The notes under the pieces were generated by a model, which worked only from the letters and a program-made list of their open reading frames with translations, searched no databases and was not told the DNA's origin. This document shows positions 27,390-37,161 of a stretch of DNA of 38,389 nucleotides, one piece after another. Within the stretch, counting starts at the first letter, position 1, and each line of letters begins with the position of its first letter. The stretch is from JBCCFW01 sp039029535 (GTDB lineage Bacteria > Acidobacteriota > JBCCFW01). Location of the stretch: positions 1-38,389 of the forward strand of contig JBCCFW010000055.1 of the NCBI GenBank assembly GCA_039029535.1, given 5' to 3'. Position numbers and translations under genes: made by a program.

Positions 27390-30300
27390 CTACGGGAAGC
27401 AGGTGCCACCGCAGGAGTTCGTGCCCTCGGGTCGGCCGTTCACGTACTCGAGCGGACCACCGAGGCCAGCCCTCGTGCCCTGTCGACCCATGCCGACGCA
27501 GCCAGCGTTGCTCACGCCCGGAACCAGGTAGTAGAAGGACCCGGTCGGCGACGAGAGCGAGGTGTTGGGAGCGACGAAGTTGCAGCCAACGGACTCGTGC
27601 GTGTAGCCCGTGTGGAGGTCGAGCAGGAGACCCTGGAACAGGTGGTAGCTGGTCGCGTTCACGCCCTGGCGTGCCGGGACCGGCGGACGGCCGCCACCCA
27701 TCGGAACGTCGACCCAGACCTCGATGTCCGTTGCCACCGTCGGGCTCTTGACCACCGCGATGATCGGAGCCTCGGGCGGAACGGCACAGACGACGCTCTC
27801 GGTCTGGAACTCGTCGGCGACCGGGTCGCCGGGAGCCGAGACGTTGGGCACTCGCGTGGCCGGGTCGGCAGCATCCGACACCACCACCGTGTAGAACACG
27901 CCCTCGAGGCCACAGACCTGCCAGGTCGAGGCACCGTTGCCACGCGGGAACGCGCAGAGCTCGCCACCCATCGTGTCGCAGGCACTGCAGTCCTCACCCG
28001 GGTCGAGGATGGTCGCCGGCATGCCCAGCTCACCCTCGACGGTTGAGACGTAGAGCTCGTAGACGAGGTCATCGGAGTCCGGACAGGCGGAGGTGTCCAC
28101 CGCCGGCGACCAGTTGACCGCACCGACACCGCCCACGCCGAGGACGCAGTTCTCGTTCACGCCCTGGTGGATGGGAACCGTCGGGGCCAAGCAGGCCTCG
28201 CAGGTGCCCTCGGTACCGAGGTCCAGGTTCATCGGGTTCTTGCCCCGCAGCTCGAGGACCGGGTTGCTGATGTTCCACTGACCGGTGGTCAAGCAGTCAC
28301 CAGCGACCGTGGTGCTGATCTCGATCTGCCACGGGTTGGCACCGGACATCGCCTCACCGGTCAGGTCGTCGACGATCGTCTCCGCCGTGGCCGGGTTGAG
28401 CGTGCCGCAGGTGTCGGTGAGACCGACGCCCGAATCGAACGTGAAGCAGATCGAGAGGTCCTGCTCCGGGTCGAGGCCGTTGCCCGTGTAGAGCGTGACG
28501 TCGCGGCTGGACGGCGCGCGGAGGCGGACAGCCGCCAGCTTGCCGTTGGTCGCGAGCGCGATGCCCTGGATGTCGATGCTGAAGGTCAGGCCGTCGAGAC
28601 AGCCAGCCACGCCGGGCTTGGTGTGCACCACCGGGGCGGTGTCGCCCATGCAGAGCACGCCGGCCGGCGGGGCCGGATCCGTGGCGTCCATGACGTCGAC
28701 CGCGCCGCCCATCGGGAAGGCGAAGGTGACTTCCTGAGCCACGGCACCCGAGTCGCTGACGAGGCTGAGCTCGAACGGAACGACCAGGCAGTTCGGGTCA
28801 TCGTTGGCATCCGGCCGGCGGATGAACGTGAACTCACCCGGGTTGCTGATCGTGCCCATCGGGACGTCGCCGAAGATGGCGGCGCCGCCGACGATCTCGA
28901 CCGCCGGGTCCGGCGACTGGAGGTAACCGAGCACGTTGGTCGCGTCGGTACCGTCGTTGCGGAAGTTCACGGTGATGGTCACGTACTCGTTGTAGTCACC
29001 GTTGCCATCGCCGAGGCCCGTCGAGCCAGGCGCAGCGCACTCGTCGACGACCGTCACGTCCTCGAAGAAGAACAGCGGCTGAGCACCGACGGTGATGGTG
29101 TTGACCACGCAACCCTCACAACCGTCCTCGTCCTGCACGCAGAGCTCGACGTCGTAGTCGCCGGGCTCGGCGAACACGTGGCTCACCACGTCGCCGGAGG
29201 CGTCGATGGCGGTGCCGTCGTCGAAGTTCCAGCGGTAGACCAGGTCACGTGCCGGGTCCGGAGTCATCATCCAGCTCACGTCCGCGGAGAGCAGCGTGGA
29301 GCCGCCCGCGAACGGACCGGCACCGGTGACGGCGAACACGGGCACGGGAGCATCCTTGTAGATGACCGTGTCGGTGAACTCCGCAACCAGCGCACCACCC
29401 TGGTAGAGGCGCTGCGTGGCCGTGAAGGTGCCGGGCATCGTCACGACGCCGAAGGCGACCGGGTCGATGATCGGGTTCGCCGCCGTGCCACGGGAGCCCG
29501 GAGACGTGAGCACGCGGTCCTCGGCCAGCGGGCCACCGAGGGTGACGGTGCCGGCGTCGCCGGTGAACTCGTAGTCGTACTCGATGGGCTCGGGCGTGCC
29601 GTCCATGCGGAACTGGCCGAGACCGGAGTGACGGTCGAAGAAGGTGACCTCGTCGCCGAAGCAGTCCGCCGAGGTGCTCTCGAAGGCGGCGATCAGCTCA
29701 CAGGGAGTCTCGCCGTTGTCGAGCGCCTGAGTCGTCAGGCCCAGGGAGTTCGAGACACCGCGGAGGGTGACGTCGTCGATGAGCCAACCGACGTTGCCGG
29801 CCTGGATTTCGAAGTCCTGCATCACCTGAGCGGTGAAGCGGATGACGACTTCCTGACCACAGTAGTCGGACAGGTCGATGATCGGGTTCTCCCAGGTGCT
29901 GTGCCCGTCCGAACCAGCGCGCGGATCGGAAGCCGAGCCAGGCGCGTTGAACGGATCGCCCTGACCGGCATAGACGTGATGGTGCTGACCGCAGTAGAGG
30001 GTGCGGCAGGCATTCAGCGCGTCAGTCGCCGAGTCGTACGGGCTCTGGTAGGCGTACAGCCGTCGGAAGTTCGAGGTCGGGAACTCAGCCGCGATCGTCG
30101 CCGGCATGGCGTGCGTCGGCTCGCGGTAAGTGTCGGGGGCACCCGGGTCCACGCCGGTCGGGCTCGCCGCGATCTCGACCACGAAGGAGCCGATCGGGGT
30201 CACGAGACCGGAGGTGAAGCTCGGGAACCAGTCGTTGGCGATGTGCCGGAAGTCCAGCTCGGGAGTGATGGTGTCGTTGCAGGCGAGACGCAGCGGCGGC

Positions 30301-33300
30301 AGCTCGAGCGAGGCGAACTGACCACGCTTGTAGTGCTGACCGAAGTCGTTCTCGTCGGCATCGTCTTCCGGATCACCGAACTTGAACGCCTGGTTGCCCG
30401 TGTAGGCCCAGTCGTCCGTGAAGCGCCACTCCGGCTCGGTGAGGTCGTACTCACCCGGGACGAAGCGGTGGTCGCAGTCGACACCGACCACGCAGTCGGT
30501 CTGCGACGGACACTCGGGGCAGAACCCGTTGTTGTCAGCCGCGCCGTAGCGGGTGTCGGTGGTGGCGTCGAGGAACTGCGGCTGGCCGAAGCCAGGACGC
30601 ACCGCGTCGATGCGGATGTTCTCGAAGCCGAAGGACGCCGAGCTGCCCTCGAAGCCCTCGAAGAACTCACCCGGGTTCACGCTGAGGTTGTAGTCCGCCA
30701 TCGTGTTGCGGGAGTCGACGTCGAGGATGAGCTGCGCCTCCATCGGCTGGAAGGAGTCGAAGCCCGTACCGAGGGTCGAGAACTCGTTCAGGTTGCCCTG
30801 GTTCACGCCTTCCACGTCGATGCGGAAGGTGACCCTGCGCGGATCCGCGAGGTCGGTCGTGCGCACCTCGGCAGGCACCGAGAACAGGAAGCCCTGTCGG
30901 CCCGGAGCACCACCCGGATCCAGCGGCGTCTGGGTCAGGACGTTGTTCGCCGGCAGCGTGTCCAGGAACACGGTGTCCTGGATGATGCAGACGGTGTCGT
31001 CCTCGGTGCTCAAGGTCACCGTGACGTCGCGCAGGTCGGAGGCGAGCTGCGAAGTGAGGGTCACCGACATCCAGACCGTCTCACCGTGGTCGGCGAACTG
31101 GTCGCCGTCACCGGTGCCGGTGTCCTGGAGGGTGTGGTTGATGTAGAAGACGCGGCCCGACGTGCAGTTGATGACCGAGAAGTCGACGCGCTCCCGCTCG
31201 AAGAGGTTCATCGAACCGTCCTCGGCGTCGGGAATGCCGTCCATCGGCGCGATGTCGTCGTTGATGCCGTCACCGTCCGCATCCATCCAGTCACAGATCT
31301 CCTCGGCGGGAGAGCCCGGATCGTGGTCGGACGCGTTGAACGGATCGAACTCGACGCGGACGTCATCAGCACCCTGGCCGATGTCGACCTGACCCGGGGA
31401 GATGAGCAGCGTGCCGAGCACGTCGTCGGCCGGGTCGCCGGTGAACGGGATGGAACCCTCCCACCGGGTCGGGGTGACCTGCGTGACGATGGCCGCCTCG
31501 AAGTCCTCGGCGTCCGAGCTCACGCAGACCGCCATGGTCGCGGGCAGGCCCACGGTCGTGGTGTCGACGACGACGATGTCGAGCTCGCCCTCACAGGCGT
31601 TGTAGCGCGACTCGGTGAAGAAGACCTGAGCCTCCTGACCACCGCCGCCGTTGATGAGCGAGCAGTCGGTCTCGTCATCGACGTCGCGGGTCTCCTGCCA
31701 CTGGAAGCCGACGTCATCGATGCCCCAGCCATACTGGTTCTGGCTCGTGAAGCCGTCGAAGTGGAGGTGGGCCCAGGAGAGGGCCATGTCCCACGAATCC
31801 GCGGCCTGACCGTAGATGTCCTCGTAGCTCCGGTCCGGGAAGTTCTCGTCGAGAGCGCTGAGGTTGTCGTCGATGAAGCTGTCTTCGGTCTCCCACTCCG
31901 GCCGCGTGTCATCCGTGAAGATGAGCTGCAGGTACTGGAACTGAGCCCACGACAGGCTGGAGACACCCGCCATCACGACGGGATCGACCGGGGAGTTCTC
32001 GGTCGCCCAGCTCGCGACGGTGAGGTTGTTGCCGTCGATGGTGTGACCGTCGAGTCGCGTGTAGACACGGAGGTCGTCGAACTCGACCTGGAACTCGGGG
32101 TTCGTACCGTGGACCCGGAAGAGCCTCGGCGGCTTCAGGAAGGAGCGGTAGAAGTTCGGGAACCGGATCGGATCCGAGAGGTAGGTCTCGCACCACTGGC
32201 CGGCGCTGTTGTCGCCAGGACCCGGGGGATCCCAGTACATCGTGTGGTGGATCGGGCTGTCCTCGTCGTCGAAGAACGGGACACCCTGAGCCGGCGGCAT
32301 CGCGCCCGGGAACGGACCGGTGTTGCCGACCACCGGGTTGATGTCACCGGTGTGCCAGATGCCCCACGGCTGGTCGAAGACGTCCGGGTGCGAGCTGTCG
32401 AAGACGGCACCGGTCAGCAGTTGGTCCTGGAGCTCGTCCTCCCAACCGCAACCACCACCATCGGGGGCACCCTTCCAGAACCACTCCTGGGCGGCGGCGG
32501 TCGGAGGACCGACCTCGTTGCCGTCACCGGAGTAGGCCATCGCCTCGAAACCATCCTCGTCGTCGTTGAAGTCCCACGGCTCGAACGCGTTGCCGCGGAA
32601 GACAGGAGCGACCAGGCAGACGGCCGGCGGCGGCCAGGCGTCACGGCCGACGTCACAGATGGTCGCGCAGGAGCCGGGACCGGTGCCGCAGTCGGCGTCC
32701 GGGTCGTACCACATCGCGTCGAACTCGACGTAGTCCTCGGGGTTGAGCGAGCCATCGGCCGCGCCGGGCACGAGCCGCTCGATGCCGCCGAGCTGGTAGA
32801 GCTCACCGTTCGGGTCGGTCGTGTTGTAGGTGAACGCCTGGATGTCGGACTCGAGGTTCTGCGTCTGCTGGTAGCAGCGCGGGAAGTTGAGACCGTCGGC
32901 AGGCGAGCTGACGCAGACGTTGAAGTTGAGCTGGTAGCGACGCGGGATGCCGTCGAAGTTCGGACCGAGACACTCGGGTCCGACATCGTTGCTGCAACGT
33001 GGGCCCATCTGGACCGTGAAGGTCGCATCACTACGACGACCCGGAGGCGCGAGGCCGACGTTCTGCGGCGAATCGAGCACGTCCACCGCGAGATCACCGC
33101 GGGCGATCATCAGCGGATCGGTCGGGTCCGGCTCGAGGCTGACGATGGCGTCGTTGAGGTCGGAGCTGCCGTCGTTCAGGAAGAAGACGGTGTACCGAAC
33201 GAGCTCGTCGGCGTCGAGGAACTGGTCGGGACGGACGGTCGAGGTTCCGACCGCGCCCGGGTTCACGACGTCACAACCACCGGAGATCGAGCTGCCCTGG

Positions 33301-36300
33301 TCGGAGACCGTCGGGCGGCAGGACACGGAGGCCTGAGCGAAGGACTCACCACCACAGGGGTTCACGTCCTTGTAGGTGACCGTGATGAGCTCACCCTCGG
33401 CGATCTGCACGATGCCGTCGCCGTGGATGACGTCGCGGAAGTCGGCGACGATGACCACCGGGAGACCGACGGCGTTGGTGTAGCTGGGCTGCGTGCCGGA
33501 GAGCGTGACGATCTCGCGGTCACGCGAGAAGCCCGGGCTCGGGGTGGTCGTGGTGAGGTCGACGTCGATGGTCGCGCGCGGCGGGCAGGCGATGTCGTCA
33601 GGCATCGCATCACCGTTCTCGTCGGTGACGGTGATGAAGAGGTCGTCGCCACCACAGCCGAAGCTGGAGCGGTTGAGCGAGACCAGACCCTGCGTCGTCG
33701 TGAAGTTGCCCGAGACGATGAGGGCGTAGCCCTGCTCGAGGCGGGAGATCGAGTCGAACTGATCGATGTCGTTGACGCCATCACAAGGAATGGAGGTGTC
33801 GATGGTCGGCGTCAGGTCGTTGCGGATGAAGTTCGGGGTCGCCGTGTCGGGACCGCCACCACCGGGAACGTCGAAGCCGATGACGTTGAACTGCCAGCTG
33901 CCCTCTTCGACGTCGCGCGGGTTGATGAACACGTTCTCACAGGTGTTGAGAGCGTCACGATCATCGAGATCCTGGAACGGCGGAGTGGTCGACTGCGCGG
34001 TCTGGTCGGTGGACGGACGGGTGTAACCCTGCTCCTCGGCGGGATCGCCGACACCGGGCCACGCGGTCTGCGGGTCGGGACGGTAGACGACGCCGGAGGG
34101 GCTGATGACCTCGAGGTCGACGTCGTTGACGACCGGAGCGTCGAGCGCGCCACCCGGCGAGTCCGTGTAGCACATCGTGATGCGGAGCTCGTTGGCGACG
34201 TCGGTCGGATCCGGGTTGATCACGTTGAGCGCGAAGGTCTGGTAGCCACCATCGGTGACGGCCGTGCGCAGCGACTGGACGAGCTCGTCGCGGGTGCGGC
34301 CACCCGGCTCGGCGACGAGCATCATCGGGTCGGTGGTGTCGAGACCGTTCGGGGTGTCCGTGAGGACGATGAGACGCGCGCGCTCGGTGTCGCCCTGCGG
34401 ATCGTTGCGGAGCGGGTCACCGGCGAAGTAGAGCGTGTCGTCGAGACGCGGAGCGCCCCAGCCCTGACCGAAGTTCGGGCGCGGCGCGGAGCCGAGACCG
34501 GTGCTGTCGGTACGGAGGCCACGCATGTTGCGGGCCGAGTTGACCAGGACGGCGCGGGTGAGCGCGTTGGTCGGGCGGAGTGCGTCGGCGGGGTTCGCCA
34601 CGCCGCTCGGGTACCAGCCGTCCATGAAGTACTGCTGGACGAGCAGGCCGTAACCACCGAGGTTCGGGCTGGCGAAGGAGGTGCCGGTGACGTTGGCGGG
34701 GATGCCGCAGTCGTTGTTGCCGGAGCCGCTGCCGTCCTCGGCGGGCATCGAGCCGGTGTGGGCGATGACCGAGCCGGGCGAGAGGAGCTCGGGCTTGAGC
34801 GTGCCGCCGGAGCCCGGGCCGATGCCGGAGTAGTTCGCGCGGTCCTCACCCGGGCGGTCGGCGGAGCCACCACTCGCGGAGTTGGAGCGAACCGAAGCGC
34901 CGATGGTCATGACGCTCTTGCCGTGCGCGATGCCGGCACCGATGGTCTGCGGGCCGGTGGCACCGTCGTTACCAGCGGAGGAGACGCCCACGAAAATGCG
35001 GTCACGCCAGAGAGCGACGTCGGCGAGGGCGGCGTTCTGGTTGTAGCAACCGGTGCAGGGGTCACCACCGAAGGAGGCGTTGTGCATCGTGGCGCCGATG
35101 TCGTCGACCTGGTCGTAGGCCGCGCTGGCCTGCCAACCACCGACGAGGTTGTCGGCCGCGTCACCGATGTCCTGGAACACGAGAGAAGCACCCGGCGCCA
35201 TGCCGTCCTGGGCCTGGTGGTGCTGCACGTTCGTGCCGTAGTCGACGGGCATGCCGGGGTCGTTGACCGTGGGGTCGTCGACGAGACTGGCAAGCTCGTT
35301 ACGGAGAAGGTCGCCGACCGCCCAGTCACCATCGGTGCGCTCGCAGGTCAGGATGTTCTGCAGCGTGCCGAGGTCGCGGATGTAGGGACGAGAGGCGAGA
35401 GCGCCGTTGGGCGTCGGGCCGAAGACGTCACCGAGCATGCAGCCGGAGGTGCTGGTGCCATGCTGATCACCCGTGCTGTATGCAGCTGCACCGGTGAAGA
35501 GCAGGTAGGAGACGGTCTTCCGCATGCGGGTACGGATGGAGTCGAGCTCACCCTCCTCCTCGGGAGGCGACATGGGCGAGGTGGGCTCCGGACCGATGGG
35601 CCAGCACGCCTCGTCGACGTCGTTGCCGTACTTGAAGGCACAGTTGTCGTTCTCGAGGCCATCGTCCTGGATGGCGCCGATCATGCCCTCACCCTCGATG
35701 CCGAGAGCGAACAGACGAGCCGTCTCGTCGTAGTTCGAGGCACCGAGGTCGGTGATGCCCGTCTGGCCCCACCAGACCGCGTGGTCCTCGTGCTGGCGAA
35801 TGACCGGCACGAAGTCGATCGAGCGGACGTCGTGCATCCGCGCGGTCTGGACCAGGAACTCGGTGAGGTCGTGAGGAGCAATCAGGACGTGGGCGACGTC
35901 CGGGTCCTCTCGGTACTGGGTGAGGTTCTCCAGCTCAACCCCGGGAACCTGCTTGAGCGCAGTCTCGTAAGGGGAAGCATCGAGGTCGGCGTGGAAGTGA
36001 ACCTGGAAGCGGAGCATGCCGCGGTGGTCGACATCGAAGCCGCGCTTGCCGGTGAGCATGTCGCGCGAGAGGACGTCGACCTTGTAGGCCGGGAGGAAGT
36101 CACCGGTCCAAGTCACGCCCTCGACGGAGTCGAGCAGGTTGCGGTCAGAGTCCTTGACCCGGACGAGGTAGTTCTTGTTCGGGACCGCCCGAAGAACCTC
36201 GACGCCGAGCTTGGTGAGCCCTTCGTGGACCGGGCCGGCCTGCTCGTACTGGACGAGCATGTAGCCGTAGTCCGCGCTCATCCCCGGAGGAATGAAGGGG

Positions 36301-36650
36301 GTACCCAGGCCGGAGAGCAGCTCAGCCGGAAGTCCGGGAATGCTCTGAGGCAGGTTGCCGTCCTTGAACGGATTGAAGTTGAGGGCAGCCACCCTCACCA
36401 GCTCGGTGTCCTTCGCGAGCTCGCGGTACTCGGCCGCGATGGCTCGCGCGGAGCGCGTGCTGATCGTGCGGGCGGGTGCCGGCTCGGCCTGGCTGCCGAA
36501 CACTGGGGATTGGAAGCCCAGGCCTTCCTTCAGGGCCTTGCTGAGGCTGGCACGACCCTGCGAGCTGAAGCTCGTAAAAAGGATGGCCGTGCAGGCGATG
36601 ACGCCGAGCAGGTACGTGACGCCGCGGCGCCAGTTTGCAGGTCCAGTCAT
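27390..36650 (-). CDS. Giant KP-43-like subtilase 3, triad intact
   Basis: A 3,086-aa S8 protease, the largest of the three. The order is: RR-led hydrophobic segment (~10-30); tandem propeptide-like modules (NKNYLVRV, TWTGDFLPAYKV); catalytic domain with Asp329 (QDDGLE), His397 (QHGTST), Asn561 (AGNDG) and Ser658 (GTSFASP); KP-43-type beta domain (~790-960); Ig-like SGNFTTTQGLVSLNRS (~975); DUF11-like sandwich (~1120-1210); conserved Trp/Pro block (~1415-1545); acidic DADGDGINDD loop (~1785); MAM-like domain (~1995-2300, ending GWLIDDVTLRG); PKD (~2440-2510); P-like (~2660-2800); FN3-like; and FYYLVPGV tail. The ATG at 36650 follows GGAGGAA at 6-7 nt; an open frame upstream to 36809 is not needed. 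Codon choice is stricter than in the other two copies. Substrate and localisation are unknown; export is expected. Confidence 0.93.
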   Translation of the reverse strand: MTGPANWRRGVTYLLGVIACTAILFTSFSSQGRASLSKALKEGLGFQSPVFGSQAEPAPARTISTRSARAIAAEYRELAKDTELVRVAALNFNPFKDGNLPQSIPGLPAELLSGLGTPFIPPGMSADYGYMLVQYEQAGPVHEGLTKLGVEVLRAVPNKNYLVRVKDSDRNLLDSVEGVTWTGDFLPAYKVDVLSRDMLTGKRGFDVDHRGMLRFQVHFHADLDASPYETALKQVPGVELENLTQYREDPDVAHVLIAPHDLTEFLVQTARMHDVRSIDFVPVIRQHEDHAVWWGQTGITDLGASNYDETARLFALGIEGEGMIGAIQDDGLENDNCAFKYGNDVDEACWPIGPEPTSPMSPPEEEGELDSIRTRMRKTVSYLLFTGAAAYSTGDQHGTSTSGCMLGDVFGPTPNGALASRPYIRDLGTLQNILTCERTDGDWAVGDLLRNELASLVDDPTVNDPGMPVDYGTNVQHHQAQDGMAPGASLVFQDIGDAADNLVGGWQASAAYDQVDDIGATMHNASFGGDPCTGCYNQNAALADVALWRDRIFVGVSSAGNDGATGPQTIGAGIAHGKSVMTIGASVRSNSASGGSADRPGEDRANYSGIGPGSGGTLKPELLSPGSVIAHTGSMPAEDGSGSGNNDCGIPANVTGTSFASPNLGGYGLLVQQYFMDGWYPSGVANPADALRPTNALTRAVLVNSARNMRGLRTDSTGLGSAPRPNFGQGWGAPRLDDTLYFAGDPLRNDPQGDTERARLIVLTDTPNGLDTTDPMMLVAEPGGRTRDELVQSLRTAVTDGGYQTFALNVINPDPTDVANELRITMCYTDSPGGALDAPVVNDVDLEVISPSGVVYRPDPQTAWPGVGDPAEEQGYTRPSTDQTAQSTTPPFQDLDDRDALNTCENVFINPRDVEEGSWQFNVIGFDVPGGGGPDTATPNFIRNDLTPTIDTSIPCDGVNDIDQFDSISRLEQGYALIVSGNFTTTQGLVSLNRSSFGCGGDDLFITVTDENGDAMPDDIACPPRATIDVDLTTTTPSPGFSRDREIVTLSGTQPSYTNAVGLPVVIVADFRDVIHGDGIVQIAEGELITVTYKDVNPCGGESFAQASVSCRPTVSDQGSSISGGCDVVNPGAVGTSTVRPDQFLDADELVRYTVFFLNDGSSDLNDAIVSLEPDPTDPLMIARGDLAVDVLDSPQNVGLAPPGRRSDATFTVQMGPRCSNDVGPECLGPNFDGIPRRYQLNFNVCVSSPADGLNFPRCYQQTQNLESDIQAFTYNTTDPNGELYQLGGIERLVPGAADGSLNPEDYVEFDAMWYDPDADCGTGPGSCATICDVGRDAWPPPAVCLVAPVFRGNAFEPWDFNDDEDGFEAMAYSGDGNEVGPPTAAAQEWFWKGAPDGGGCGWEDELQDQLLTGAVFDSSHPDVFDQPWGIWHTGDINPVVGNTGPFPGAMPPAQGVPFFDDEDSPIHHTMYWDPPGPGDNSAGQWCETYLSDPIRFPNFYRSFLKPPRLFRVHGTNPEFQVEFDDLRVYTRLDGHTIDGNNLTVASWATENSPVDPVVMAGVSSLSWAQFQYLQLIFTDDTRPEWETEDSFIDDNLSALDENFPDRSYEDIYGQAADSWDMALSWAHLHFDGFTSQNQYGWGIDDVGFQWQETRDVDDETDCSLINGGGGQEAQVFFTESRYNACEGELDIVVVDTTTVGLPATMAVCVSSDAEDFEAAIVTQVTPTRWEGSIPFTGDPADDVLGTLLISPGQVDIGQGADDVRVEFDPFNASDHDPGSPAEEICDWMDADGDGINDDIAPMDGIPDAEDGSMNLFERERVDFSVINCTSGRVFYINHTLQDTGTGDGDQFADHGETVWMSVTLTSQLASDLRDVTVTLSTEDDTVCIIQDTVFLDTLPANNVLTQTPLDPGGAPGRQGFLFSVPAEVRTTDLADPRRVTFRIDVEGVNQGNLNEFSTLGTGFDSFQPMEAQLILDVDSRNTMADYNLSVNPGEFFEGFEGSSASFGFENIRIDAVRPGFGQPQFLDATTDTRYGAADNNGFCPECPSQTDCVVGVDCDHRFVPGEYDLTEPEWRFTDDWAYTGNQAFKFGDPEDDADENDFGQHYKRGQFASLELPPLRLACNDTITPELDFRHIANDWFPSFTSGLVTPIGSFVVEIAASPTGVDPGAPDTYREPTHAMPATIAAEFPTSNFRRLYAYQSPYDSATDALNACRTLYCGQHHHVYAGQGDPFNAPGSASDPRAGSDGHSTWENPIIDLSDYCGQEVVIRFTAQVMQDFEIQAGNVGWLIDDVTLRGVSNSLGLTTQALDNGETPCELIAAFESTSADCFGDEVTFFDRHSGLGQFRMDGTPEPIEYDYEFTGDAGTVTLGGPLAEDRVLTSPGSRGTAANPIIDPVAFGVVTMPGTFTATQRLYQGGALVAEFTDTVIYKDAPVPVFAVTGAGPFAGGSTLLSADVSWMMTPDPARDLVYRWNFDDGTAIDASGDVVSHVFAEPGDYDVELCVQDEDGCEGCVVNTITVGAQPLFFFEDVTVVDECAAPGSTGLGDGNGDYNEYVTITVNFRNDGTDATNVLGYLQSPDPAVEIVGGAAIFGDVPMGTISNPGEFTFIRRPDANDDPNCLVVPFELSLVSDSGAVAQEVTFAFPMGGAVDVMDATDPAPPAGVLCMGDTAPVVHTKPGVAGCLDGLTFSIDIQGIALATNGKLAAVRLRAPSSRDVTLYTGNGLDPEQDLSICFTFDSGVGLTDTCGTLNPATAETIVDDLTGEAMSGANPWQIEISTTVAGDCLTTGQWNISNPVLELRGKNPMNLDLGTEGTCEACLAPTVPIHQGVNENCVLGVGGVGAVNWSPAVDTSACPDSDDLVYELYVSTVEGELGMPATILDPGEDCSACDTMGGELCAFPRGNGASTWQVCGLEGVFYTVVVSDAADPATRVPNVSAPGDPVADEFQTESVVCAVPPEAPIIAVVKSPTVATDIEVWVDVPMGGGRPPVPARQGVNATSYHLFQGLLLDLHTGYTHESVGCNFVAPNTSLSSPTGSFYYLVPGVSNAGCVGMGRQGTRAGLGGPLEYVNGRPEGTNSCGGTCFP

Positions 36651-36863
36651 GAACGTTCCTCCGGCTGATCGGTGAGGCAGCACGACGGCGTGCGGCGTCC
36701 CGACAGACCCGAACTCACTCGCTGTGTTGTGGACGCGTGAGAGGTGCGGCGAGCTTCCCGTCTCGCCTCGCGTCGACCCAGAATTCGCCAGTCTCAACGT
36801 GTCGAGCACGTCTCAAACGAGACATGGCGCCCCGTCACGGGACGCACTGCGCGAGCACGAGCT

Positions 36864-36886
36864 ACGAAGCGGATTCCAAGTCCATG
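36864..36886 (-). promoter_or_regulatory. Degenerate copy of the giant-protease upstream block
   Basis: Minus strand: CATGGACTT, then GGAATCC and GCTTCGTAGCTC. It resembles the block upstream of giant protease 1 (CATGGACTT, then TGAAACC and GCTTCCTAACTTC) but is 2 nt shorter between the hexamers. Here it lies just downstream of another promoter candidate, so it may be an operator or leader element instead of the promoter itself. Confidence 0.35.
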
Positions 36887-36888
36887 GT

Positions 36889-36918
36889 AATGTAGCAATG
36901 CGTTCTCGCGAAAGTCAA
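36889..36918 (-). promoter_or_regulatory. Candidate sigma70-type promoter of giant protease 3
   Basis: On the minus strand TTGACT (36918-36913) and TACATT (36894-36889) are 18 nt apart. Five of six -35 bases and four of six -10 bases match the general vegetative consensus. It would give a leader of about 230 nt before the ATG at 36650. Confidence 0.5.
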
Positions 36919-37161
36919 GGCAGCGGCCCACTGAAACCGGCCAGGAAGCCGATCACGGCCCTCAACGGCCCCCAGAGCCCCTCCGAAGCTCCGTCCCCCA
37001 AGAGGGCCGAGTCGCCTCGAACACGAGGCTAACACGCTTCGGGGCGGCTCTCATGCTGCCACGACAAGCCTCTCGGGACGGCCTCCAAGCACCCTGAACC
37101 GCCCCTGTTTGCCCCGACTCGCTGTGCTCCAGCGGTCATCCAGCAGTTCGAGTGACGTTCG

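Larger units (their letters stand above)
36651..37161. other. Intergenic region between FHA gene and giant protease 3
   Basis: A 511-bp gap with no supported gene. It contains a promoter candidate (36889-36918), a degenerate copy of the giant-protease block (36878-36886 core) and a small perfect hairpin, GCCTCG with CGAGGC, at 37014-37029. The hairpin lies about 130 nt after the FHA stop and lacks a T run. Confidence 0.65.

Noticed and set aside
28167..36668. Plus-strand open frame of 2,833 codons
   Set aside because: It is the exact codon-register antisense of giant protease 3. The translation is low-complexity, rich in Arg, Val, Glu and Asp, with no domain, and it exists because the sense gene avoids TTA, CTA and TCA.
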